In this document: in pieces, positions 45,721 to 55,474 of the stretch
How positions within the stretch are numbered: the first letter of the stretch is position 1
How the letters are laid out: every line of letters begins with the position of its first letter
Source of the DNA: Pieris napi
Taxonomy: Eukaryota; Arthropoda; Insecta; Lepidoptera; Pieridae
Assembly: GCF_905475465.1 (NCBI RefSeq)
Contig: NC_062252.1
Location: 8,246,001 to 8,310,000, forward strand
Length of the DNA: 64,000 bases
Direction: 5' to 3'
Notes under the pieces: generated by a model
The model's input: only the letters and a program-made list of their open reading frames with translations
What the model was told of the DNA's origin: nothing
The model's database searches: none
Made by a program: the position numbers and the translations under genes

Positions 45721-45956
45721 TTCTTCAGTCAGAAGAATATATGTATACATTGAATAAGTTGCCCTCCTTTACATTTAATTATGTTAAATTTTATAAAGTG
45801 TAAAAAAAATACAGTACGTCAGATTAGAATCGTTTTTAATGTGTCGACTTCGACGATGTGGTTGAACGGTTGAGTCACAGCTGTGAATCTATTGATTTTT
45901 TCTATTACAGTATTAACTTGATCTTGTGAATAAGAATTGGCATGACTTAACATTTT

Positions 45957-46215
45957 AGTGTTGGCCTAGTGGCTTTAGCGTGCGACTCTCATCCCTGAGT
46001 TCGAAGGTTCGATCCCGGCTATGCACCAATGGACTTGCTTTCGATGTGCGCAATTAACATTCGCTTGAACGATGAAGGAAAAAATCATGAGGAAACCGGC
46101 TTGCCTTAGACCCAAAAAGTCGACGGCGTGTGGCACAGAAGTCTCTTCACTTACTTGCCTATTAGGTTAACAAATGATCATGTAACTGATACAGGCCTGG
46201 GGCCCAGACCTAAAT
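45957..46215 (+). mobile_element. SINE A, 5' part, split by a LINE
   Basis: TGTTGGCCTAGTGGCTTTAG (box A), box B one base short (GGTTCGATCCCGGCT), body through GGCTTGCCTTAGACCCAAAA and AGTCGACGGCGTGTGGCACA to GGCCCAGACCTAAATA. The final 30 bases of the SINE are displaced to 47680-47712 by the LINE at 46216-47679. Confidence 0.85.
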
Positions 46216-47679
46216 AATGTTTAATAATGTTTAAAGAACTTTATTTCTCATTACAAAAATTATTTTTTATTTACATGAGAAATTTAATATTAAGTATATA
46301 CGATCGAGATACACGTCGCCATCAGCTAGCCCAATTTTAGTCTAATGGGCCCATTCTGATGTGTACCTTTAATGCCCTTTTGAACTGATCAATCACGCTA
46401 ATGTTACGAACCTTAGACGGCAACCGATTAAACAATTGCACACCCGCATACCTAATAGATCTCTTTAAATAATTTGTGCGCGGCTTTGGCAAGATAAGCA
46501 AACTCGCTCGACGAGTATTGCGTGTAGTGGTGTATTTGATTTTATTAAATGATAAGTTACTATGTAGAGAGTTATTTAAATTTTTTTTAATAAGGATACA
46601 GGTGCTATAAACATATAGTTGTTTAATCGTCATAATTTTAGTTTCTTGGTAGATTTTATTAGTAGGTGTTAAAAAATTGTATCTGAATAGTGCTTTTATT
46701 AATTTATTTTGTAGTGTTTGTATTTTAGAAATTTTGTTTTTGCATGCTGTACCCCATATTTCAATTAGGTATATGAAATGTGGCTTGACTAAACAATTAT
46801 AGATCAAATGACGTACAGATTGCGGAATGCATTTAGATATTGACCAAAATCTGCCTATAAGTGATTTTAGTTTGGTAATTATGTGTGATATATGAAAGTT
46901 CCATTTTAAATTTGTATCCATTCTAAGACCCAGATATTTCTCCCATTTTTTGTTATTGATTTCAACGTCTTGAACTTTAAGCGGTTGAAAGATAGGAATG
47001 AGTTTATTTGTTGCCTTGAATATTACATAAGATGTTTTTGAAATATTAATTGTTAGAAGATTTTGTTGAAACCAAGAAGATAGAACATTTAGGTCTGATT
47101 GAGCTTGAGCAACCATAGTCTGGATATTTGAACCAAAGTAAAATAAGCAGGTGTCATCAGCGTAAAGAGTGATTCGGCCGTGTAAACCGAGTTCGTGAAT
47201 GTTGTTAATATATATTAAAAATAACAATGGACCTAATATAGATCCTTGTGGGACGCCGCATGTTACTGGTATTTCTGAACTTTGAGCATTACCTATTTTT
47301 ACTATCTGGGTTCTGTTTGATAAATAAGATTTGAATAATTTTAGTGCACAATCTTTTATTCCTATGCATTCTAATTTTTTAAGCAATAAGTTGTGGCTTA
47401 CGGTGTCAAACGCTTTTTTCAGATCAATAAACACACCCAGCGCCATTTTCTTAGTGTCAATATTTTGTTTTATGTCGCTAATGAGATCGGCTGTGGCTGA
47501 TAAAGTGCTGCTTTTTGATCTAAAACCATATTGGCGTTTAAAAATGAAATTGTTGGTTTGCAAGTAAGTGTCAAGTCGTGAGTAAATATTTTTTTCTAAT
47601 ATCTTTGATATTGTAGGTAGAATAGATATTGGTCTGTAATTGCCGGGTTCGGTTTTGGGGCCAGATTTATGGATAGGAG
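46216..47679 (-). mobile_element. 5'-truncated LINE inserted in SINE A
   Basis: A minus-strand non-LTR retrotransposon of 1464 bp: the reverse transcriptase half of ORF2, a 3' UTR (CTGATGGCGACGTGTATCTC, GAAATAAAGTTCTTTAAACA) and no poly(A). TAAATA flanks both sides (46210-46215 and 47680-47685), and SINE A tail sequence resumes on the right, so both ends are defined. 5' truncation is typical of target-primed reverse transcription that stops early. The same 3' end is at 26708. Confidence 0.88.
46337..47677 (-). CDS. LINE ORF2 reverse transcriptase, N-terminally truncated
   Basis: An open frame of 446 codons with no initiator: the frame enters at the truncation point, so the true start and the endonuclease domain are missing. 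RT motifs in order: NYRPISILPTISKILEK (13-29), QYGFRSKSST (49-58), FIDLKKAFD with the first catalytic Asp (83-91), GVPQGSILGP (141-150), YADDT with the catalytic Asp pair (172-176), KYLGLRMD (247-254), then a C-terminal PHFIYLIEIWG region and a stop after HIRMGPLD. The protein would copy LINE RNA at a nicked target. The pattern suggests the CR1/L2/Daphne side of LINEs rather than R1 (inference). The uninterrupted frame means a young insertion, but it cannot be autonomous. Confidence 0.9.
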   Translation of the reverse strand, partial: PIHKSGPKTEPGNYRPISILPTISKILEKNIYSRLDTYLQTNNFIFKRQYGFRSKSSTLSATADLISDIKQNIDTKKMALGVFIDLKKAFDTVSHNLLLKKLECIGIKDCALKLFKSYLSNRTQIVKIGNAQSSEIPVTCGVPQGSILGPLLFLIYINNIHELGLHGRITLYADDTCLFYFGSNIQTMVAQAQSDLNVLSSWFQQNLLTINISKTSYVIFKATNKLIPIFQPLKVQDVEINNKKWEKYLGLRMDTNLKWNFHISHIITKLKSLIGRFWSISKCIPQSVRHLIYNCLVKPHFIYLIEIWGTACKNKISKIQTLQNKLIKALFRYNFLTPTNKIYQETKIMTIKQLYVYSTCILIKKNLNNSLHSNLSFNKIKYTTTRNTRRASLLILPKPRTNYLKRSIRYAGVQLFNRLPSKVRNISVIDQFKRALKVHIRMGPLD

Positions 47680-47712
47680 TAAATAGGTTCTAGCGAGACC
47701 TAGTGATTTTTT
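47680..47712 (+). mobile_element. SINE A, 3' tail displaced by the LINE
   Basis: TAAATAGGTTCTAGCGAGAC followed by CTAGTGATTTTTTTA corresponds to the SINE A end (AGGTTGTAGCGCCACTGATT) with a few changes. The TAAATA is the target-site duplicate of 46210-46215. Confidence 0.75.
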
Positions 47713-47714
47713 TA

Positions 47715-48096
47715 TTGAACAGAGAGCTTACTTTTCTATTTAAAATTACGTATAAGATATGTCTACCAGTTTAAGGAGTCTATGTTTACACAGAACATTA
47801 TGTGCATTATCATAAATTATTTATTTACATGTGACTGAATAAACCAATACAATAAAGCTGTGTCCACTGTCGGTTCTTTTATTTGGCCATCGGGATTGTG
47901 TTAGACCCGAACACGAATAATTGATGTGAATAAATTGTGAACGCCACTAGCGATCTGTCCGGTTGAGATTGCCTTGTGAATCTTGGATTTTGTTGCTTAA
48001 TAAATTGTTATTGTCTTTTTATTGGTAATATATAAAATGTATAGCGGTTAAATAAAGCAGCGTTGTTCGTAGCTAAACCTGCAAATCCAGGCTTAA
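47715..48096. other. AT-rich DNA, nothing recognised
   Basis: No coding or repeat structure seen. Confidence 0.4.
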
Positions 48097-48226
48097 GCCT
48101 TGCGATTCTGTAACTCACTTGTCGATTTCTCACAGCGGTTGTGGCATTCTAAAAAAAAAAATACAAGCTCCCTCCTTATCAAAACCGCTGTGTGAGTTCG
48201 AAAAGTGAGTTACAGAATCGCAAGGC
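48097..48226. mobile_element. Palindromic MITE, copy 7, deleted
   Basis: GCCTTGCGATTCTGTAACTC, a short left stem, an A-run and CAAGCTCCCTCCTTATC centre, then AAAACCGCTGTGTGAGTTCG and the inverse end GAATCGCAAGGC. 130 bp against about 244 for the full-length copy. Confidence 0.8.
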
Positions 48227-48297
48227 AAATCAGAGATTCAGACCGATCTTTTTCCCGGATTTCCTCGACAGCACGCCTGCTACGATCTTTTTGATTT

Positions 48298-48432
48298 ATA
48301 GAACAGGAGGCAAACGGGCAGGAGGCTCACCTGATGTTTGTAAGCCCATGGACAATACCAATGCCAGAGGGCTCGCGAGTGCATTGCCGGCCTTTTAAGA
48401 ATTGGTTCGCTCTTTTCGTTCTGGAATGGTAG
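48298..48432 (+). repeat. Interspersed repeat type C
   Basis: GAACAGGAGGCAAACGGGCA, GGAGGCTCACCTGATGTTTG, AATGCCAGAGGGCTCGCGAG, TGCATTGCCGGCCTTTTAAG, AATTGGTTCGCTCTTTTCGT. Lies between MITE copies 7 and 8. Confidence 0.7.
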
Positions 48433-48473
48433 CCTGGGTTGGCAGCGTGTCTGTGAACTTAGCAGCCCTGTGA

Positions 48474-48699
48474 TTCTGTAACTCACTTTTCGAACTCACA
48501 CAGCGGTTTTCGCATCGGCGGTCGCTCTCAAATCAGTCGTGAAGCAGTCATTTTATGATTTGGCATTCTGAAAAGGTGGGAGCTTTTAGTTTATTGTTTA
48601 TCATATCATAAAATGACTGCTTCACGACTGATTTGAGAGCGACCGCCGATGCGAAAACCGCTGTGTGAGTTTGAAAAGTGAGTTACAGAATCGCAGTGC
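48474..48699. mobile_element. Palindromic MITE, copy 8, near full length
   Basis: Both arms intact (ACTCACACAGCGGTTTTCGC, ATCGGCGGTCGCTCTCAAAT and inverse) with the centre in the opposite orientation to copy 4: AAAAGGTGGGAGCTTTTAGT and TTATTGTTTATCA. The end is GCAGTGC instead of GCAGGGC. Confidence 0.87.
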
Positions 48700-48704
48700 T
48701 GAAC

Positions 48705-50204
48705 TCTAATTTGTTTGTGCTCTGCTGGTAAGTGCTCTACTAACTACACAGACACGTTGGCAGCGTATATCTTACCAAAATTCCTGGGTTCAATGCTCGA
48801 CGATATAATAATGATCTTAGATCGGGAGGCAGTAATCTTATAACTACATATAACGTGTGTAGGCACTTGCTCCACCGTGGTAAAATTTGTGTGGCAACCT
48901 AAGGAGTAATTAAAAAATCTAATAAATAAAGAATCTCATAGAAAAATTTTAGTCCTCTTCAAAATTAAAAAAAAATCTTTTTCCATTTTAAAAGGCAAAG
49001 TTGGAAGGTAGAAAACCGCAGACGTACCTGTTTTATAATGTTCGATTGTTCATCCCATTAAATAATAAAAGAACCCGGCGTTTCTATTTAAAAAGCCTGA
49101 GTTCAAAAGCGGATGGCATATCAACAAAAAAACTCGCAAACCAGTCAAGAATAGATGTTGGAACAATAAAACGTGAATTAACCCCAAACTAGATAACCAA
49201 TAATTTCGTGAGCTAATCATGTATCATCAATAAAACCAACAAGAAATACACGTTTTTCTCTGCCAGTGAATCAGTGCTCGCAATAATTATCGGAAAGAAA
49301 TCGGGGCAGGAAAATTTATGGCGCCGAAGCTTCGATACATACATCTTGATTACTTTGCACGTGGGAAAATTCAGTATTTGCCTTTTAACGCCATTTTACT
49401 TTATCGTTATTTAATATTATTATATGGATATGCGAAATCGACCCTAACATATTTTATATTTTAAATGAAATATCTTATTAAAAACAGTGTGTTTTTGTTG
49501 CCGTGTATAGGACGCTTTTGAGTTATAAATTGTTCCTTGCCATATATTAAATTTTGTATTGTTTGTTATAACATTGTAAAGGGTATGTCTTTTTTAATTA
49601 TAATTAGGGTTTAATTTATTTTGTTGTGAAGTTATTAGAAATGTGTTTCTATTAATAGCTTTAGGAAATGCCCTCAAATTGTCCAACTATAGGATAATAC
49701 AATAAAAAATTGTTTATGTGGTAAACATTGCCTTTTAAAAATCGTTTTGTAGGATAAACCAAAAATCCTGGCGCCCACATTTATTTATTTAAGTCATTAA
49801 TAATATTAATCGTTCAGTATATTAAATTTATTGTATTGTAGTAGATAACTTGATTGTGGTTCCTTATAAAATACCCTGTGCTAATATTGTTTTATTTTAC
49901 AAGAATAACCTATAACAACTTGTTGCCGCTAGATAAATGTAAGGGATCAGAATGTTAAACAAATGACGATACGAATGCCCCATAAATTTGCACACACCAT
50001 CTCTAGTCTTACACAAAACACACTTTGTTTGTCCAATCACAAACGTATGGTTTCGTCCTGTTCCCATTCCTACCATGTATTAGACACCACGAGTCTTAGG
50101 AATTGGCTGTGCATAACACTGGGTACTGACCCTACTCTCATAGTTAATCTTTTAAAATAGTGTTTCAAGACGTTCAAACAATCAGCAGTTTAATTGCAAA
50201 CCAA
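48705..50204. other. AT-rich DNA, nothing recognised
   Basis: ORFs at 49001-49192 and 49963-50160 show no family motif. Confidence 0.45.
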
Positions 50205-50456
50205 CGACTCATTGGTCTAGTGGTTAGTACCCCTGACTGCGAATCCATGGGTCCCGGGTTCGATCCCCGGCTGAGGCGAACATCGATGTGATGAGCATTT
50301 GGTGTTGTTCTTAGGTCTTGGGTGTTTAAATATGTATTTATATGTATATCTATCTATAATATGTATGTATATCCGTTGCCTAGTACCCATAACACAAGCT
50401 TCACCAGCTTAGCATGGGACTAGGTCAATTGGTGTGAATTGTCTAAAAAAAAAAAA
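50205..50456 (+). mobile_element. SINE B, full length, well preserved
   Basis: ACTCATTGGTCTAGTGGTTA, box A TGGTCTAGTGG, box B GGTTCGATCCCCGGCTGAGG, ACATCGATGTGATGAGCATT, ATCTATCTATAATATGTATG, CAGCTTAGCATGGGACTAGG, GTGTGAATTGTCT, then A12. The best-preserved SINE B here, with both pol III boxes and an A-tail. Confidence 0.88.
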
Positions 50457-50514
50457 CTATTTGAGTGCTACGCCACTGATAATTAATATAATTTCCTATA
50501 AGAAACATAACATA

Positions 50515-50700
50515 CTCCAGAAGGGTTGCTGCACATCTGGTGCTGGAGACTTCGTCCCTGGGTGTGCTCAGACAGTCCCACGTATTCTGGGGGAAGTATA
50601 CTCCACCGACACCCACAAAAATGGGTGTCCATTGGCTGCGATGACTGCCCCATTTGGGCGGCCCCGTCGCCTATTTTATAAAAATAAAAAAAATATAGAT
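50515..50700 (+). repeat. Possible LINE 3' end
   Basis: A GC-richer block (GTCCCTGGGTGTGCTCAGAC, TGGGGGAAGTATACTCCACC, CCCATTTGGGCGGCCCCGTC, GCCTATTTTATAAAAATAAA) ending in an A-rich run. Composition and ending fit a non-LTR retrotransposon 3' UTR. No protein motif or second copy in this window. Confidence 0.35.
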
Positions 50701-51035
50701 CATGTTTATTTTCATACCACGATATTTCCGGTTATAACCGGATGAGAAAACCCACAGTTTTCATCACTTAAATCTAAGTGGATAGTGTTAAAAATCGGCC
50801 AAACTACATAAAGCTTTAGTCGCTCGGTAAACACAGATCGATTAACCCGTTAACTGCTCAGTAAAGTGCAACATCGACCCATTAGTGTCGGCCAACATTT
50901 GTATTTCCACCAAAATAACTGTAGGGTTGGATTTAACCCGGGTAAATCCCTCACAAAGACATACATTTACCCATATCTTATTTCAAGGAAAACTTGATTA
51001 TTTCAAAATGAGTGATTTATTCGGTTTTTCTTTAT

Positions 51036-51310
51036 GTAACAGGGGGCAAACGGGGAACTCACCTAATGTTAAGTTATAATGCCGCTCATAGACACTCGCA
51101 TTTCCAGAGGACTTGAAAGTGCCTGCCTTTTAAGATTTGGTACGCTCTTTTCTTGAAGGACCCTGTGTCGAATTGGTTCGGTAATACATAGGTGGGCAGT
51201 TGGTTCCACATAAAGCGGGCTCAAAAAACGCTCATTCGTGAATCGACGGAGGTTGAGATGATACGGGTGGAATTTCGAATTCTGGCTTGACGTCCGATGA
51301 TGAAACTCAG
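51036..51310 (+). repeat. Interspersed repeat type C, longest copy
   Basis: After the usual GGGGGCAAACGGGGAACTCA, AAGATTTGGTACGCTCTTTT and CGAATTGGTTCGGTAATACA, it continues further than other copies: GGTGGGCAGTTGGTTCCACA, GACGGAGGTTGAGATGATAC, TGGAATTTCGAATTCTGGCT, TGACGTCCGATGATGAAACT. This shows that the repeat is the end of a longer unit. Confidence 0.65.
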
Positions 51311-51314
51311 CTGC

Positions 51315-52350
51315 TCAGAAAAAAAGGGTGCGTGTACTTATTTATGTACGCGCGTAAGAAGTTATACATACAAGTTATACATGTACTTCTTTGGCATTAT
51401 TAAAAATAGTTTTTGATTGCATGCAAATAATTAATTACAATTAAATAATCAAAGACTGGAAAAGGAGTCATTATTGTCAATAAAGTTCAGTTTACATTTG
51501 AAAAATTAAATAAATAAATATTTATTATTATTCTCTTACATTAAGTGTAACATAAATTCTATTATTATTCGAATGTTGTTTTTAAATTATGTCCAATGCC
51601 GTAGCATCTTCCGTGGGCAACTTCATTCTGTTAATTTTGTGTCACGGTGCGCGCGCATCGTAAAATTTCACTCTCATAGTTTTTCATAGCGCGCCTAAAG
51701 AAGTATAACTTCAAAAAACATATTTTAAAATTTGTTATTTCATAAAAATTCTTCCAAAAAATTATTTCACACAAATTCCTAATTAAATTCTGAAAACAAA
51801 AAATTGAATATAAAATGCAGCATATAAACTGGTAAAATGCCATATTGTACTAAGGCAAATAACAAGTATTATTTTTTCTATACATTATACGTATATGTTA
51901 TGGCTATTATTTTCCTATAATCACATGTTTCGGGAAACTCATCTCCCAGCTTAAACAATTTACAATATACACTATCACAATTTAATAATTACGGTCCGCA
52001 AATTGCTTATCAACTGGTTAATTAACTAACAAAATTAGCTGTTAGTAGTGGATTAAACTAAGCCGTAAAATATTCCTTCAAATTTGCATTATACCCAGGC
52101 AGCTGCCAGAACTTCATTTATTGGGTTATATTTTGAATATATAATTTTTAAATGTGATGAGACAGGATTTGTTTATTGTATATCTTATAAGATATAGATA
52201 TAGTTCGGATTGTAAGAAGTAATAAATGAACAAACTTATCAGCTCAAATTGAGTTCGGGAGATTTTGAGGTCTGGATATAGTTTTTTAATATTTTGGAAA
52301 TAAATATAAGAATTCAAATATTTTAGGCACTTTTAGCCGCGCACCACCAC
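51315..52350. other. AT-rich DNA, nothing recognised
   Basis: ORFs at 51631-51843 and 52126-52317 are AT-composition frames rich in Phe/Ile/Lys/Asn. Confidence 0.45.
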
Positions 52351-52351
52351 T

Positions 52352-52490
52352 TAGGGTCCTTCAAGAAAAGAACGTACCAATTCTTAAAAGTCCGCACTCG
52401 CGAGCTCATTGGCATTGAGAGTATCCATGGGCGGCGGGGATTACTAAACATCAGTTGAGCCTCCACTCCATTTATATTGTTCTATAAAAA
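52352..52490 (-). repeat. Interspersed repeat type C
   Basis: Reverse-oriented copy: AGGGTCCTTCAAGAAAAGAA, CGTACCAATTCTTAAAAGTC, ATCCATGGGCGGCGGGGATT, CATCAGTTGAGCCTCCACTC, then TTGTTCTATAAAAAAAT. Confidence 0.65.
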
Positions 52491-52494
52491 AATA

Positions 52495-53200
52495 TGTTAA
52501 AATTTATTTTTTGGATTATGTACAGAAAAAAACTAAACGGCGTTACTAAAGTCAGGAATAAATTCATATGCATAAAATAATAAAAATAAAATACCTGTAT
52601 TTAATTTTAACGTGGATTAGTGGTTATCAAACATGTTTGTTAACTCGGTTAAATATATGTAGTAATATCAAATCTTTATTATCGACAGTTCATTTATTCA
52701 TCTGAAATGTTTTGATCCGAAGACCGGAACCGAACACTGGTCTTGTATTAAACGTCAAATTGAAAATAATCCTATGGTTTTTTAAAGTAGCTTAAAATTA
52801 ACAAAAATCGCAGAAGTAATTCCGTTCCTATTAAGGGTTTATAAAGCTTCAAATAAAATCTTTATTATTTACTTGGTTAGTTGAAATAGCAGTTATCAAG
52901 CAATAAAAGTGTCTCTTTTAACAAAGTAATACCAGTGAATAATTAAATGGCTGAACGGTAAATTTTTCACTTTCCCTAGAAGCTAGATGCAAAGATAATA
53001 ATTACAGATATCTTACATAGCGTCTAGACTTGCTAGTGGTAGCAAAACAGTCGCGCTTAGCCTTTAAGGAGAGTGTACACTGCATTTGACATTGACATGA
53101 AATAGTATTTGACAATTTGTTTACAGAAATAGGACAGTAAAGTTAAACAGTTCATGGATTTTATTTAAGTTACATTAAACATTTTACCCTTTATTCATAC
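52495..53200. other. AT-rich DNA, nothing recognised
   Basis: No coding or repeat structure seen. Confidence 0.4.
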
Positions 53201-53203
53201 AAA

Positions 53204-53430
53204 ACTAGCAAACTCGGCGAACTCCGTTTCGCCACCAGATGGCTTCGTTTTATGTAACATTTCGTTTGGTGATCCCGCTTTTCTGTTGAAATTTTTCCGG
53301 AATTTTCTTTGCTATAAACCTCACGGAGCCCGAGACCTTTCCAACGAATGCAAAACCGTGGAAATCGGTTCGTGCGTTCTGGAGTTATAGCGTCAGGAAG
53401 GAAAACCCGACTTATTTTTATATAGTAGAT
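53204..53430 (-). mobile_element. Helitron-like or related short element
   Basis: ACTAGCAAACTCGGCGAACT then CCGTTTCGCCACCAGATGGC; the other end is AAGGAAAACCCGACTTATTT with TTATATAGTAGA. The inverse reading starts TCTACTATATAAAAATAAGT and ends with CTAGT, the layout of the Helitron-like group. Interior GAAATCGGTTCGTGCGTTCT and GGAGTTATAGCGTCAGGAAG is common in this type. Confidence 0.55.
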
Positions 53431-53474
53431 TATGCTTTTTTACTTTAATTAAACAAAAGTACCATCCGTCGTCG

Positions 53475-53600
53475 TCGAGTTTATTGCCAGTTCTTTCTTC
53501 CTTTCTACGCCTTTGATCCAACTGGCAGTAAATGATTTTTTTTGACGTTCATAATTAGTGTACATTGCGTTACCTATATGAATAAATTATTTTGAGTATT
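53475..53600 (+). repeat. Interspersed repeat type D, with tail
   Basis: GAGTTTATTGCCAGTTCTTT, CTTCCTTTCTACGCCTTTGA, ACTGGCAGTAAATGATTTTT, GACGTTCATAATTAGTGTAC, ATTGCGTTACCTATATGAAT and AAATTATTTT. Plus orientation, similar to 30595. Confidence 0.6.
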
Positions 53601-53604
53601 GACT

Positions 53605-54212
53605 TCTTTCTGTGAAATTGTGTTTAGGAATGGTGAATGCAACACAGTACTAATGGAAAAAAACATAATTAGTTCTTATGAATAGCTTATTCAATAATTA
53701 TTTATTTAAAGTTGAAATCAGAACGGGATATATTTTTTATTTAATTTAAAGTTTTGTGTAGGTAATTGATTCATTAAAATAATAGATATATACATACAGT
53801 TCCGTCATTTATAGACATGAATTATAATAACATAATAACTTTTTACTATTTACATATAACTAAACAGCTTAATTAAATAATAGAAGTATTAAAATAACGT
53901 ACATACACGATACACGGTATTATGTCAAAATAGTGTCTGTCAATACAATGTACAAACTCCCTAACAAGGTGAGTGACCGCTGAAAAATAATCTGTAAACA
54001 AGTTGAAACTTGTAAAATGTGAATTCATAACTCCTCAGCTTTATGTTGTCATTTGTCAAAGTGGTAACGTCTCTTTGTAACTTTATAATGCACTTTTGCA
54101 TTAATGAGGTCTTCTACTGTGAGTAAAAGGAGAAGCGTGAACGTTCAATGCGAAAGGCATAATAGTTATAGTCTATATAATTAAATTTATCTATGTGTTA
54201 CTGAATAATATT
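53605..54212. other. AT-rich DNA, nothing recognised
   Basis: No coding or repeat structure seen. Confidence 0.4.
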
Positions 54213-54273
54213 ATGTGGTCTGAAAAGTTCGTAAGCTGACACACAGATGGCGCTACTAGTAATTAATTAATAT

Positions 54274-54658
54274 GATTATTTTTCCGACCCAAATATCGGC
54301 CAATAGAATTGCACCATTCGACGTCACGTGGTACAACCTACATGGTATTATACTGATAATTTTTTGTGAAAATTTTCTCTGGTCGTTGCTTCAAGAAAAG
54401 TATTAAGTAGTTGTTTTATTCATTATGAAATTCTTATTTGTTAACTGTACATTTCGTCTCATGGTGCAATTCTATTGGCCGACATTTGGGTCGGAAAAAT
54501 AATCCCCCGAATACCACACGAGCTTCAAAATTATCTGGCATTTCCCTCAAGGTTCCCTGCAAACAAATATAGTCGTCATGACGACTATATTTGTTTGCAA
54601 CGATCCTATCGGGAAATACCCGATAATTTTGAAGCTCTTGTGGTATTATAAGTGATTA
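54274..54658. mobile_element. Two-hairpin element, copy 2, with extended second hairpin
   Basis: 54274-54535 appears identical to 41781-42042. The second hairpin is longer than in copy 1: between AGCTTCAAAATTATC and GATAATTTTGAAGCT lies a further stem, ATTTCCC...GGGAAAT, capped by a 42 bp palindrome. It is inserted in the mariner remnant between TAATTAATTAATAT and TATTACTAGTAGTATTTAG, so it transposed or was copied there after the mariner arrived. Confidence 0.78.
54558..54599. repeat. Perfect 42 bp palindrome
   Basis: TGCAAACAAATATAGTCGTC followed by AT and GACGACTATATTTGTTTGCA: self-complementary without mismatch. It caps the second hairpin of the element and is absent from copy 1. Confidence 0.92.
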
Positions 54659-54994
54659 TTTATTACTAGTAGTATTTAGTTAGCCCTAACCTTCAAAAGA
54701 CACGTGTATAATTTTGACAACTGTCGTTCGTTCGTGAGATATTGTGAGATATTGTATTTAAAGTTAATAAAGCATTCCTTCGAGGTACCGAAAATTGAAG
54801 ATGATTATGATAGCTCACATCATAAAGATATCAAAGGAACGTGTTGCACATATCTTAGATGAATATTTAGATAGGCGAAAGCTCTGTTCAAAGTGGGTGC
54901 TACTCGAGCTAATAATCGACCAAAACAACAACGAATTCATGATTTGGAGCAGTGCTTGAAGCTGTTGATAATAAATCGTCAGCGACCACAGCAG

Positions 54995-55280
54995 TGTTGG
55001 CCTAGTGGCTTCAGCGTGCGACTCTCATCCCTGAGGTCGTAGATTCGATCCCCGGCTGTGCACCAATGGAATTTCTTTCTATGTGCGAATTTGACATTCG
55101 CTCAAACGGTCAAGGAAAACATCGTGAGGAACTCGACATGTCTTAGACCCAAAAAGTCAACGACGTGTGTCACACACTGGAGGCTGATCACTTACTTGCA
55201 TATTACATTAAAAATGATCATGAAACAGATTCAGAAATCTGAGGCCAAGACCTAAAGAGGTTGTAGCGCTTTGATTTTTT
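54995..55280 (+). mobile_element. SINE A, full length, inserted in mariner
   Basis: TGTTGGCCTAGTGGCTTCAG (box A TGGCCTAGTGG), box B region GATTCGATCCCCGGCTGTGC, CATTCGCTCAAACGGTCAAG, GACATGTCTTAGACCCAAAA, GAGGCTGATCACTTACTTGC, GAGGCCAAGACCTAAAGAGG, TTGTAGCGCTTTGATTTTTT. ORFs crossing it (55058-55255, 55218-55637) are artefacts of the repeat. Confidence 0.88.
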
Positions 55281-55474
55281 TTTATTCCAGCGACTTCTTC
55301 CTGTTCTCAGGCTAGAGAATGCTCGCTGGCTAGAAATTGTGGGCTGATAAAGAGGTAATAGCCGAAACTGAAGCCTATTTTTGTGTGAATAAGACAAATT
55401 GTACTGAAAAATGCTATCGAAATTTTTTATCACCGCTATAATGGTTGTATCGAAGGCAACAAAAAAATATAAAA

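Larger units (their letters stand above)
54213..55470 (+). pseudogene. Mariner element remnant, interrupted twice
   Basis: The left end GTGGTCTGAAAAGTTCGTAA with CACACAGATGGCGCTACTAG is mariner-like. The 5' UTR resumes at 54659 (CAACTGTCGTTCGTTCGTGA, TAAAGTTAATAAAGCATTCC). Transposase pieces follow: LCSKWVLLEL with DQNQQRIHDLEQCLKL near 54885-54960 (mariners: LC.RWVP..L...Q...R), then EVIAETEAYFCVNKTNCTEK near 55348-55407. The central catalytic part is missing, with stops and frameshifts. A hairpin element (54274-54658) and SINE A (54995-55280) sit inside it. The right terminus is not found. Confidence 0.72.

Noticed and set aside
47331..47567. 78-codon plus-strand ORF
   Set aside because: Antisense shadow of the LINE reverse transcriptase.
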